From Peptoniphilus_A olsenii (GTDB taxonomy: Bacteria > Bacillota > Clostridia > Tissierellales > Peptoniphilaceae), in the NCBI RefSeq assembly GCF_040545475.1, contig NZ_JBEPMA010000009.1, positions 1-64,000 of the forward strand: a stretch of 64,000 bases of DNA. The letters run 5' to 3'. The notes under the pieces were generated by a model. It was not told the origin of the DNA, made no database searches, and was given only the letters and a program-made list of their open reading frames with translations. Below are positions 16,500-24,266 of the stretch, piece after piece (position 1 is the stretch's first letter; the number at the start of each line of letters is the position of its first letter). A program made the translations under genes and the position numbers.

Positions 16500-16990
16500 A
16501 GATTTTTTATTATTTCTACAGAACTACTCCTCTACAGGCAGATTCCTCGACTCGCCTTGCTCGCTCGGAATGACAGTTGTGGGAGTGGTCTTGGTCTATA
16601 GACTTTAGTTCTTGACAATTATTCTTTCGTGTATTCTAATAACAATAGTAACTCTTAAATGAAATCCTCTTATAGTGTTATCTCGACTAAAAAGCGTAGC
16701 GAACGCATAAAGAGTCTTGCATGTGATGGGGATAATGTGTACTGATGAAATAGAAAGGGAGGTATTATGCATAGGAAAAGACTTTTTATTATTCCTACAG
16801 AACTACCCCATACAGGCAGATTCCTCACTCTTCGAGTACAAGGCGACTTTCCAAACCCTTCGGGTTTTCCGCTCGGAATGACAGTTGTGGAAGTTGTCGT
16901 TGCCCTTTCAACTGTCATCTCGACTAAAAAGAGTGCGAATGCATAAAGAGTCTTACATGTGGTGGAGAGAATCTATAATAATGAAATATA
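16500..16990 (+). repeat. Dispersed palindromic repeat array 1, units 3 and 4
   Basis: Unit 3 (about 16500-16790) has a short arm A (CAGATTCCTCGACTCGCC then CTCGGAATGACAG) and an arm B at 16675-16728. It ends in the same 70-base module as unit 1. Unit 4 (about 16791-16990) has arm A with a different inner segment and arm B at 16913-16955. The flanking sequence AGACTTTTTATTATT precedes most units, so it is part of the repeat. Confidence 0.8.
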
Positions 16991-17013
16991 AAGATTAATT
17001 ATAAGCATAAGAA

Positions 17014-17063
17014 AAAATTTGAAACTTCACCTGATTTAACAATCAAGCTCGGTTCCAAATTTT
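17014..17063 (-). terminator. Terminator-like hairpin after marR
   Basis: On the minus strand AAAATTTGGAAC pairs with GTTTCAAATTTT (one G-U) around a 26-base loop and is followed by T-rich sequence. It is the same long-loop type as at 7206 and 36831. Confidence 0.65.
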
Positions 17064-17070
17064 AGTAAGT

Positions 17071-17532
17071 TTATTGTGATATTTTAATTTCTTTTGTATC
17101 TTCATCCCATTTTTCTGCTGATACTACCATTTTGTTTAGTATTTGTAGAAATGTTTCTTGGTCTTTCTCGTCAATACCTGATAGACAAACATCTCTGAAG
17201 TCTTGGGCAATTTCTGTGAGTTCTTCATTAATTTCTTCGCCTTTTTTTGTCAAACGAATAAATTTTCTTCTTTTGTCTTTTTTATCTTCTTTTCTTATTA
17301 TTAGTTTTTCTCTTTCTAGTCTATCTATTATGCCAGATATTGTGGGTTGTTTGGCACCCATTAGTTCTGCTAAGTCGTTATTATTTAAACTTTTATGTCT
17401 ATTTATATAATACATTGCAATCCATTGGGATTTGGTTACTCCATATTTTAACAATCTGTTATTTAGACACTCTGAAAGTGTTTTTGATGCTATATTGGTA
17501 ACAAATGCTACGCAACAATCTAAGTCAAACAA
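17071..17532 (-). CDS. MarR-family regulator with OhrR-like N-terminal cysteine
   Basis: A 153-residue winged-helix regulator: NNDLAELMGAKQPTISGIID is the recognition helix region and EREKLIIRKEDKKDKRRKFI the wing. The start is TTG at 17532, 6 bases after AGGAGG. The N-terminus reads LDCCVAFVTNIASK; aligned by eye with Bacillus OhrR (LCFLLYASS), Cys7 falls on the peroxide-sensing cysteine. That makes a thiol or peroxide sensor likely but not certain. It is last in a minus-strand group with lplA, lpd and (upstream, separately terminated) osmC, itself an Ohr/OsmC-family gene, the usual OhrR target. Alternative: a general MarR regulator of lipoate metabolism. Confidence 0.85.
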   Translation of the reverse strand: MFDLDCCVAFVTNIASKTLSECLNNRLLKYGVTKSQWIAMYYINRHKSLNNNDLAELMGAKQPTISGIIDRLEREKLIIRKEDKKDKRRKFIRLTKKGEEINEELTEIAQDFRDVCLSGIDEKDQETFLQILNKMVVSAEKWDEDTKEIKISQ

Positions 17533-17547
17533 GAATATCCTCCTGTT

Positions 17548-18483
17548 CTAATTAAAGATATTTTTTATTATTTGATTTATATCCACTTCTAAATATTTTT
17601 TATGCAACAGACTATTTTTAAGTTTATCTATTGCTCTTAAGTTTAGGCTGTCCGAATATATTTCCAGTTTGTTAATTATATCATTCTCAATCCAAATATC
17701 CAAGTTAATTGGTTTATTATCTACGAAATATGTTTTTTGAAGCTCTGCTTTTTCATTTTTACCATAAATCCACTCTTCTTTTTGTATTGCTTGAGATATT
17801 TTTTGTTGATTTGTACTTTCTTTTTGTTTTTCTATAATAGTGTTAGGATAAAAAGTTCTAAAGGATTTTACCAAGTTTTCTTTAAGTTGTGTAACTGTTA
17901 TTTCTTTATTGATATCAGATAGATTGCAAACTCTACTTTTTACAGATTTAATTCCCTTACCTATAAATTTGCTATAATCGGGCGTTAGGCATTTGCCCAG
18001 TACGGATAAATCAAGATTTACCATTAGTGTTCCGTGTATCATAAATTTTTCTTCATCTTCTAGCCATGCCATTCCCGAAAATTTTTTACCATTGCATAAT
18101 AAGTCGTTTCTGCCTTCTTTTTTGGCTTGTATATCAGATAATTCTAATGCATTAAGCAAAATTTTCATCCATAAATCTAAATCTTTATTTTTTTGTGATG
18201 ATATAAATGTAAAATTTAAATTGCCTAAATCATGATATACACAACCGCCACCTGTAAATCTTCTAACAGGGGATATTTTATTTTTTGTTATATATTCTAA
18301 ATCTAATTCACGAAATATATTTTGATTTCTGCCTATAACGACACAAGACTCATTTTGCCACAACAAAAATATTATTTCATCTTCTTTTATATTGTTATAA
18401 TAATCGTATTCTGTGGCCACATTTTCGTAGGGATTGTTGGAATTTAAATCTATTATTGTAGATTTCATTACATGTGTACTCAT
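17548..18483 (-). CDS. lplA: Lipoate-protein ligase A (LplA family)
   Basis: A 311-residue ligase that activates free lipoate with ATP and attaches it to lysine of lipoyl domains. Signature segments are RRFTGGGCVYHDLGNLNFT (the RR-GGG-HD lipoate site) and a downstream lipoyl-AMP site around GRNDLLCNGKKFSG. A C-terminal accessory domain is present, as in full-length LplA. I start it at the ATG at 18483, overlapping the lpd stop as ATGA, which implies translational coupling; an in-frame start 21 bases upstream lies inside lpd. Its direct neighbour encodes a lipoyl-domain protein, which is its probable substrate. Confidence 0.92.
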   Translation of the reverse strand: MSTHVMKSTIIDLNSNNPYENVATEYDYYNNIKEDEIIFLLWQNESCVVIGRNQNIFRELDLEYITKNKISPVRRFTGGGCVYHDLGNLNFTFISSQKNKDLDLWMKILLNALELSDIQAKKEGRNDLLCNGKKFSGMAWLEDEEKFMIHGTLMVNLDLSVLGKCLTPDYSKFIGKGIKSVKSRVCNLSDINKEITVTQLKENLVKSFRTFYPNTIIEKQKESTNQQKISQAIQKEEWIYGKNEKAELQKTYFVDNKPINLDIWIENDIINKLEIYSDSLNLRAIDKLKNSLLHKKYLEVDINQIIKNIFN

Positions 18484-20159
18484 CTTTGTAAAAAGTTTAA
18501 GCATGCCTCGTGAATAACTTCTGCAGTAGTTGGATGTGCAAATACTGTATGAGTAAGCTCTTCAATTGTAATTTTGTTTTTCATGGCAATTGTAATACTT
18601 GATATTAAACTTGATGCATCAGGTCCAATTATCACACAGCCTAATATCTCACCCTTTTCATTGCCCATTATTTTTATAAAACCACTGTTTTGGTTCATAG
18701 TTAAAGCTTTTCCATTTGCTGTGAAATCAAATCGTGACACCTTATAATCTATATTTTTTTCTTTCAAATCTTCTTCGCTATATCCTACGACAGCTATTTC
18801 TGGTTTGGTATAAACTACTGATGGAATATCTGTATCAAGTAGTTTTCTCTCTTCACCGAGTATGTGATCAACTGCAATCATTGCTTCATGTGATGCTAAA
18901 TGAGCAAGTTTTAACCTAGAAGAGACATCGCCTATTGCATATATATTGTCTAGATTTGTTTTTCTAAATTCATCTACAATTATGCTATTCGTTCTCTCAT
19001 TTATTTTTATACTTGTATTTTCTAGACCCAATCCTTCTATATTAGCCTTTCTTCCTGTAGACATCAACACTTTATCCGCTACAGTACTATAATTTTTGCC
19101 GTCTTCTTCAAATGTAACTATATAAGTTTTTTCGACTGTTTCTTTTATTCCAACAACTTTACTTGAAACATCTATGGATATACCTTTTTGTAATGCTGTC
19201 TTTTTAATTTCTATGCCGCAATCACTATCTAGCATTGGAAGTAAAGTATCTTGGTATTCAATTACATGAACTTTAGATCCAAAGCTATTATATATAAAAG
19301 CAAATTCAAGTCCTATAACACCGCCACCTATCACAACTAAAGATTTAGGCACTTCATGGATATTTAAAGCTTCTGTTGAGTCAATTACTCCTTCTAGGTC
19401 ATATCCTTCAACTTTAAGTTCATTTGCTACTGAACCAGTTGCTATAATTATATTTTTGGCCTCTACCACAGTATCATTTACTTCTACATTTTTATCGTCA
19501 ATGAATGAACAGTTTCCTCTAAATAATTCGATATTATTTTTGGAAATTAAATATTCCACGCCCGAAACGAGAGTTTCTACTACATTTTCTTTTCTTTTTA
19601 TTACTTTTTCAATATCTACAGTTACATTTTTATCAATATTTATTCCAAATAAGTCCATTTCTTTAATGGAGTCTAAGTGATGAGCACTTTCTACTAAAGA
19701 CTTTGTAGGTATGCAGCCTACATTTAAACACGTGCCACCGAGTTCGCCTTTTTCTACTAGGGCTACATCAAGACCTCTTTTTGCAGCATAAATAGCAGCT
19801 ACATAACCACCAGGACCCGCACCTATTACCAATAAATCTTTTTGAACTTTATTCTTTGTAGATTTTTTTATTACTATTTTTTTATTATCTTCGATGTTTT
19901 TAGAATTATTTGTATGATTATTATTTAAATTTTCATCAATTAGAATAATCACATCATTTGAAGATACCTCATCGCCTTCTTCAAAAAGAATTTTATTGAC
20001 AACACCATTTACATTGGCCTTGATATCTCTATTTCCTTTGGCAGTTTCCACTTGACAAAGTGAATCCCCTTTAGAGACCACATCTCCCACAGTCACATCA
20101 ATTTTTCCCACAACACTTGGTTTTTTCCCAGGAATCATGGGTACTTTAATCTCAATCAT
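18480..20159 (-). CDS. lpd: Dihydrolipoyl dehydrogenase with N-terminal lipoyl domain
   Basis: A 559-residue flavoprotein. Residues 1-76 are a lipoyl domain with the modification site VETAKGNRD (Lys41), and residues 77-106 are an Asn/Lys-rich linker. The FAD motif GAGPGG is at 113-118, the redox disulfide GGTCLNVGC at Cys144/Cys149, a second nucleotide motif GGGVIGLEF lies near 280, and FAHPTTAE with the catalytic His-Glu is near the C-terminus. It oxidises dihydrolipoamide with NAD. No 2-oxo-acid dehydrogenase or glycine-cleavage gene is adjacent, so the fused domain may be its main lipoyl partner in this locus. GGAGAAAAA precedes the ATG. Confidence 0.93.
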   Translation of the reverse strand: MIEIKVPMIPGKKPSVVGKIDVTVGDVVSKGDSLCQVETAKGNRDIKANVNGVVNKILFEEGDEVSSNDVIILIDENLNNNHTNNSKNIEDNKKIVIKKSTKNKVQKDLLVIGAGPGGYVAAIYAAKRGLDVALVEKGELGGTCLNVGCIPTKSLVESAHHLDSIKEMDLFGINIDKNVTVDIEKVIKRKENVVETLVSGVEYLISKNNIELFRGNCSFIDDKNVEVNDTVVEAKNIIIATGSVANELKVEGYDLEGVIDSTEALNIHEVPKSLVVIGGGVIGLEFAFIYNSFGSKVHVIEYQDTLLPMLDSDCGIEIKKTALQKGISIDVSSKVVGIKETVEKTYIVTFEEDGKNYSTVADKVLMSTGRKANIEGLGLENTSIKINERTNSIIVDEFRKTNLDNIYAIGDVSSRLKLAHLASHEAMIAVDHILGEERKLLDTDIPSVVYTKPEIAVVGYSEEDLKEKNIDYKVSRFDFTANGKALTMNQNSGFIKIMGNEKGEILGCVIIGPDASSLISSITIAMKNKITIEELTHTVFAHPTTAEVIHEACLNFLQR

Positions 20160-20200
20160 TTTTTCTCCTTTATAATCAATATATTCGTTTGAAAAACAAA

Positions 20201-20263
20201 AAAACCTCTTTAAAATTAATAATATGTAGCTCCCACACTTTTAGTTATTAGTTATTTAAAGAG
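20201..20263 (-). promoter_or_regulatory. Possible attenuator hairpin in the lpd leader
   Basis: On the minus strand CTCTTTAAA and TTTAAAGAG pair across about 40 bases and are followed by GGTTTTTTTG, about 40 bases before the lpd ATG. It resembles an intrinsic terminator placed in a leader. It may also be a second terminator for osmC. Confidence 0.4.
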
Positions 20264-20272
20264 ATTTAAAAT

Positions 20273-20300
20273 AAAAAATGCCTGCGTTATGACAGGCATT
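20273..20300 (-). terminator. Intrinsic terminator after osmC
   Basis: On the minus strand AATGCCTG pairs with CAGGCATT around an 8-base loop, followed by TTTTT. It sits 9 bases after the osmC stop. Confidence 0.85.
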
Positions 20301-20308
20301 CGTTATAA

Positions 20309-20752
20309 TTATGCAACAACAACTTTTGATAATTTTAATGGAACACCATTAGTCAAGCAGTCTCCAACTGGACATCTTGACTCAATAAATTCTGCATATT
20401 TTTCAAGTTCTTTTTGGCTTGCATCTGATTTGAAGTGCATAGAATAACGAATTTCTTGGAAACCATTTCTAACACCTTCAGCGAGCCCCATAAACCCATC
20501 TGGATCTAAATCCCCTTCAAGCTCAACATGAAATCCTTCCAAATTAATTCCACTAGCTTCAGCAAATGCAAAAGCAACTATTGTTTGGCAAGAACCAAGT
20601 GCACATAACAAAGCTTCAACAGGATTCATGCCAGTATTTGTGCCACCCATTTCTTCAGGTTCATCAAGAATCATTTTAAAACCTCTTGCTTCGGATTCCA
20701 CTTGAAGACCTTCGCTGGTCTTTTTTGCAATTACTTTAAAAGTTTCTTTCAT
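20309..20752 (-). CDS. OsmC/Ohr-family thiol peroxidase-like protein
   Basis: A 147-residue OsmC-family protein. Conserved segments are MNPVEALLCALGSCQTIVA (Cys50, Cys55) and ESRCPVGDCLTNGVPL (Cys127, Cys132). The family reduces organic hydroperoxides using a cysteine pair; Cys55 and Cys127 are the likely pair by position, and the extra Cys50 and Cys132 are unusual. Ohr enzymes are known to take electrons from lipoylated proteins and Lpd, and both an Lpd carrying a lipoyl domain and LplA are encoded next downstream. It has its own promoter and terminator, so it is expressed separately from lpd. GGAGGAACAATT precedes the ATG. Confidence 0.88.
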   Translation of the reverse strand: MKETFKVIAKKTSEGLQVESEARGFKMILDEPEEMGGTNTGMNPVEALLCALGSCQTIVAFAFAEASGINLEGFHVELEGDLDPDGFMGLAEGVRNGFQEIRYSMHFKSDASQKELEKYAEFIESRCPVGDCLTNGVPLKLSKVVVA

Positions 20753-20780
20753 AATTGTTCCTCCTCAATATTCAAAAATA

Positions 20781-20807
20781 TTAGCTCGCTAATACTTAGC
20801 ACGCTAT
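20781..20807 (-). promoter_or_regulatory. Tandem palindromic operator in the osmC leader
   Basis: TTAGCTCGCTAA (20781-20792, perfect) and TTAGCACGCTAT (20796-20807) share the pattern TTAGC-N2-GCTAA, with starts 15 bases apart. They lie just downstream of the predicted osmC transcription start. Two phased palindromes suit a dimeric MarR-type repressor; the local marR product is the obvious candidate. Confidence 0.65.
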
Positions 20808-20820
20808 GTATTTCGAGAAT

Positions 20821-20849
20821 ATAATAATACATAATAAATTAATTGTCAA
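20821..20849 (-). promoter_or_regulatory. osmC promoter
   Basis: On the minus strand TTGACA (20849-20844) and TATTAT (20826-20821) are spaced by exactly 17 bases. Confidence 0.78.
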
Positions 20850-20916
20850 GGAGGCTTTACTTTTCTGAAATATTTGTCTTTTTAGAATTAGAAGATACAT
20901 ATATTTATTTAAACAG

Positions 20917-21165
20917 AATTACTCCTAAATAGGCAGATTCCTCACTCTTCGAGTACACGGCGACTTTCGCCTTGCTTGCTCGGAATGACAGTTATGGGGT
21001 TGTCGTGGTCTATTGGATTCAATTCTTGGTAATTATTCTTTTGTGTATTCTAATAACAATAGTAAATCTTAAATGAAATCTTCTTATAGTGTCATCTCGA
21101 CTAAGTGAGCGGGAGCGAACGCATAAAGAGTCTACATATGGAGAAGAGAATTTGCATAGTTTTAA
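20917..21165 (+). repeat. Dispersed palindromic repeat array 2, first unit
   Basis: Arm A starts CAGATTCCTCACTC near 20934 and ends in CTCGGAATGACAG. An inserted segment of about 90 bases, AT-rich and shared with units 2 and 3 of array 1 (AATAGTAAATCTTAAATGAA), follows. Arm B is near 21090-21135 (GTCATCTCGACTAAGTGAGC). No gene is visible. Confidence 0.82.
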
Positions 21166-21167
21166 AT

Positions 21168-21387
21168 AAAAAAGTATTCAAGCACCCAAACCACGAAAAA
21201 TTATAGCAAAAAGTCGAAAATGATTTTTAACTGTTTGAGCGTCAGCGACTTTTTGCGAGGGAAAGAAAAGCTAAAGAGGTTAAAACTTTGTCTAAAAAAG
21301 GCGTGGGGGTTTGGTTGGTAGCTCGAAGGATAGGAAAGGGGGCCTCACAGCGAAAGTGGAATGCCCACTTTCCTTCCTTCGAAAGAA
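21168..21387 (+). repeat. Two-hairpin dispersed repeat, copy 2
   Basis: Same element as at 16225 in the same orientation, about 90 percent alike by eye. It lacks about 14 bases of the inner right arm of hairpin 1. Hairpin 2 is kept (GGAAAGGGGGCC to CCCACTTTCC), although GGAAGGAAAG became GGATAGGAAAG on the left arm. Confidence 0.85.
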
Positions 21388-21424
21388 TAATATAAGATGT
21401 TAGTATAGAAAATAATTGTTAAAA

Positions 21425-21872
21425 AAGACTTCTATCTATTTATACAGACCTACTCCTCTACAGGCAGATTCCTCGACTCGCCTTGCTCGCTCGGAATGAC
21501 AGTTGTGGGGGTTGTAATCGTCTATATGCTTCAATTCGTAAGAATTTTCTTTCACTCGGAGTGACAGTTGTAGGGGTTGTCGTTACTCTTTCCAATGTCA
21601 TCTCGACTAAGTGAGCAAAGCGAACGCATGGAGAGATCTACAATTAATGGAGAGAATCTGTTTAGGTAAAAAAGAAGTGTAATGAGAAAGATAATAAAAA
21701 AGACTTTTTATTATTTCTACAGAGCTGTTACTAAACAGGCAGATTCCTCGATTCCAAAAAATTCTTACGAATTTTCTTTCACTCGGAATGACAGTTGTGG
21801 AAGTTGTCGTTACCCTTTCCAATGTCATCTCGACTAAAAAGCGTAGCGAACGCATAAAGAGTCTGCATAGTT
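21425..21872 (+). repeat. Dispersed palindromic repeat array 2, further units
   Basis: Two more A-B units: one about 21425-21655, with a second CTCGGAGTGACAG-like half arm near 21553, and one about 21700-21872. Both carry CAGATTCCTCGA, CTCGGAATGACAG and GTCATCTCGACTA. Confidence 0.8.
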
Positions 21873-21879
21873 TAACATA

Positions 21880-21942
21880 AAAAAGCATTCTAGCACCTAA
21901 ACCACGAACAATTATAACAAAAAGTCGAAAAATATTTTAATA
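21880..21942 (+). repeat. Truncated copy of the two-hairpin repeat
   Basis: Only the first 60 bases are present (AAAAAGCATTCTAGCACC to AAAAAGTCGAAAAATATTT). The element breaks off inside hairpin 1, close to the 3' end of the GNAT gene. Confidence 0.75.
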
Positions 21943-21981
21943 TTTAATAAAAAAGGAGACAATATGCATTCTTATAAATTC

Positions 21982-22554
21982 TTAAATTGTGGAATCCTTA
22001 GTCTTTTTATTCATGTCATAACCAAGTTCATAGTAATTATTGCCATTAAATACAAAAGTTTTAATTATTTCCATTCCAAGTTTTTCTGTGTGAGTGTGTA
22101 GTGAACGCGGATTTATTTTATTTATGAATGTAAGCATTATAGGGTATCTGTCTTTGAATTCTTGTCTTGAATATTCAAATATATTTTGGATAATTCCTTT
22201 GCCTCTATAATCTTTGTCTATACAAACTGGTCCATATTGGAAAGAATTTTTGGTATCTAAATCAACTCCATTAAATTTAGTGTTTGCTAAATCCTTTATC
22301 ATGTGTTCAAAAAGTGGCCACTGTTTCCAATAATCCCAAGATGCATTCATTGCATAAGCGACTATTTTATCTTTATCTTTTGCAATTATTAGACCATTTT
22401 CTTTTTCTATTAATTCTTCAAATTGTTCACGAGTGAAAAGAGTTGTTACAAATCCATCTTTTTTATCTTCTTCGGATATTGTTGATACATGGTACTTTTG
22501 TTGCAGTCTTTCAACTTGATTTAAGTCTTCTTTGGTAGCTGTTGTGTAGTTCAT
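21982..22554 (-). CDS. GNAT-family N-acetyltransferase
   Basis: A 190-residue protein with the GNAT acetyl-CoA signature: the strand QYGPVCIDKDYRGKGIIQNI (about 105-124) holds the Arg-Gly-Lys-Gly pyrophosphate loop (Q/R-x-x-G-x-A type). The later segment SLHTHTEKLGMEIIKTFVFN is the Asn/Tyr-type C-terminal core. AGGAGGCATT precedes the ATG. It is a single gene between repeat array 2 and the antiporter gene. The substrate (small molecule or protein amine) is not evident. Confidence 0.82.
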   Translation of the reverse strand: MNYTTATKEDLNQVERLQQKYHVSTISEEDKKDGFVTTLFTREQFEELIEKENGLIIAKDKDKIVAYAMNASWDYWKQWPLFEHMIKDLANTKFNGVDLDTKNSFQYGPVCIDKDYRGKGIIQNIFEYSRQEFKDRYPIMLTFINKINPRSLHTHTEKLGMEIIKTFVFNGNNYYELGYDMNKKTKDSTI

Positions 22555-22624
22555 AATGCCTCCTAATTTTAATATATTCCTATATTAAAGTATTAACTTA
22601 AAAATCAATAATGTCAATTGTTTT

Positions 22625-24211
22625 TTATTTATTTACTTGTCTTGATAGAACTATGCGATCATTTTGTTTAAGAATTATATCTCCTCTAGGTATAATTAAT
22701 TTTCCTGAGGGTTTTTGTATCATAATAATTAGCTCATTATCAGGAATTTCGATATCTTTTAGTTTTTTATTTGCCCATTTGTGATTATCTGATATTTTGA
22801 TATCTAAAAGTTTTTCACCAGTTTTATCAAAATAGGCTTCTCCTCCTAGGACAATAAGGTCATTTTCTTTTAGTACTGTATCTCCCCTTGGCACTATAGA
22901 TTTACCTTCTCTTTCAATTTTTGCTATTATTACATTAAAAGCAATTTGTATTTCACTTATTTTATTATTTATCCAAGGTGAATTCTTTGAAACCTTAGTT
23001 TGAATGAATTCTAAATTTGTTTTTGCAGAATAATAATTGAAAGTGCGAAGTACGGAATCAGTTGGATCAAACATATTTAATTTTCTAGTAGCAAAGGGTA
23101 AAATACTGCCTTGAATTAGAAGGGAAAATATACATATAACAAAAACTATATGGTACATATCTGATGATAAATACACATGACTATTTATGACCATTATTGC
23201 AAAAGCAATAGCGGCTGCTCCTCGTAGGCCTGCTATTGATAATAGTATTAACTGATTCTTTTTAAGTTTAAAAGGTTGCATTAGACCAAATACAGCAATT
23301 GGTCTTGCTATCAAAAACATAAAAATCATGATGAATAGGCCTTGTGGTAGTGCCTTTAATATTGCACCCACATCTGATAATAATCCAAGTAAAAAGAACA
23401 TTGCAATTTGAAAAATGGAGGATAGACCATCGTAGAAAAATATGACATCTCGTTTTTGCCTAAACTCATGATTACCAATATATATTCCCAGTATATATAT
23501 TGATAAATATCCATTTCCATCGAAATAACTAGTAAGAGCATAAGTTCCTATCATTGCTGTGGCAATGAAAACAGAAAAAATTCCATCTTGGTCAATTGAA
23601 AATTTCTCTGTTATTATAAAAAATATATAACCGATAAAAAAACCTAAGACTATTGCTATTACCACTTGCTTTAATACTAGTAAAGGTATAGCTATTTCTT
23701 CTCCCAGCATCAATGATAGAAATATCATAGTCATTGTATATGCTGTAGGGTCATTAGAACCACTTTCCAGTTCTAATAATGAGGCAGTTTTATATTTTAA
23801 ATTTAGCTTTTTGGATATTAAAATATTAGATACAGAAGCAAAATCTGTAGAACCGACAATAGAACCCAAAAGCATAGCTTCAAGAATTCTAAATTTGAGT
23901 ATATAATGGCAAAAAAATCCTGTAATAATTGCAGTAATTATTACACCAAATGTAGATAAAACTATAGCTTCTTTTGCTTTTGGTTTAGCCATAGTCCAAT
24001 TAGTGCCAAATCCTCCATAAAACATGATTATCATAAGTGAAATTGTAGCAATATTATTTGCTATTTTGTAATCATTAAACTCTACACCTAATGCAGAAAA
24101 AACAACTCCAAGTCCTAAAAACAGTAATAGGGCAGGAAGACCTGATTTATTTGAAAATTTTGTGGCAATTATTGCTAAGAAAAGAACTAAAGTTATTAAT
24201 AATAAATTCAT
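22625..24211 (-). CDS. CPA1-type potassium/sodium-proton antiporter with TrkA-C domains
   Basis: A 528-residue membrane antiporter similar to NhaP2/CvrA. Residues 1-385 hold about 12 membrane segments, with GSIVGSTDFASVSNIL and LESGSNDPTAYTM carrying the acidic ion-binding motif (Asn-Asp). The C-terminal 130 residues contain two TrkA-C (RCK-C) repeats, seen as SIVPRGDTVLKENDLIVLGG and LIIPRGDIILKQNDRIVL. They probably gate transport by nucleotide or ion binding. AGGAGAATAC precedes the ATG. It exports K+ or Na+ against protons at the cytoplasmic membrane. It is followed by a separate GNAT gene and preceded by mgtE on the same strand. Confidence 0.88.
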   Translation of the reverse strand: MNLLLITLVLFLAIIATKFSNKSGLPALLLFLGLGVVFSALGVEFNDYKIANNIATISLMIIMFYGGFGTNWTMAKPKAKEAIVLSTFGVIITAIITGFFCHYILKFRILEAMLLGSIVGSTDFASVSNILISKKLNLKYKTASLLELESGSNDPTAYTMTMIFLSLMLGEEIAIPLLVLKQVVIAIVLGFFIGYIFFIITEKFSIDQDGIFSVFIATAMIGTYALTSYFDGNGYLSIYILGIYIGNHEFRQKRDVIFFYDGLSSIFQIAMFFLLGLLSDVGAILKALPQGLFIMIFMFLIARPIAVFGLMQPFKLKKNQLILLSIAGLRGAAAIAFAIMVINSHVYLSSDMYHIVFVICIFSLLIQGSILPFATRKLNMFDPTDSVLRTFNYYSAKTNLEFIQTKVSKNSPWINNKISEIQIAFNVIIAKIEREGKSIVPRGDTVLKENDLIVLGGEAYFDKTGEKLLDIKISDNHKWANKKLKDIEIPDNELIIMIQKPSGKLIIPRGDIILKQNDRIVLSRQVNK

Positions 24212-24266
24212 GTATTCTCCTATAAAAGTTTAAATATAGGGAGAAGCAAAAGCCTCTCCCTCAAAC

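Noticed and set aside
15745..16990. Several open frames of 60-80 codons in the repeat arrays (also at 21607-21888 and 47516-47698)
   Set aside because: They recur only because the repeat recurs, have no ribosome sites, and differ in frame between copies; they are not genes.
15745..16990. Possible CRISPR array
   Set aside because: Repeats are long, imperfect, irregularly spaced and palindromic, with no uniform spacers and no cas genes in the window.
17548..18483. A SirTM/macrodomain lipoyl ADP-ribosylation operon around lplA
   Set aside because: No sirtuin, macrodomain or GcvH-L gene is present near lplA, so the known lipoylation/ADP-ribosylation system does not apply.
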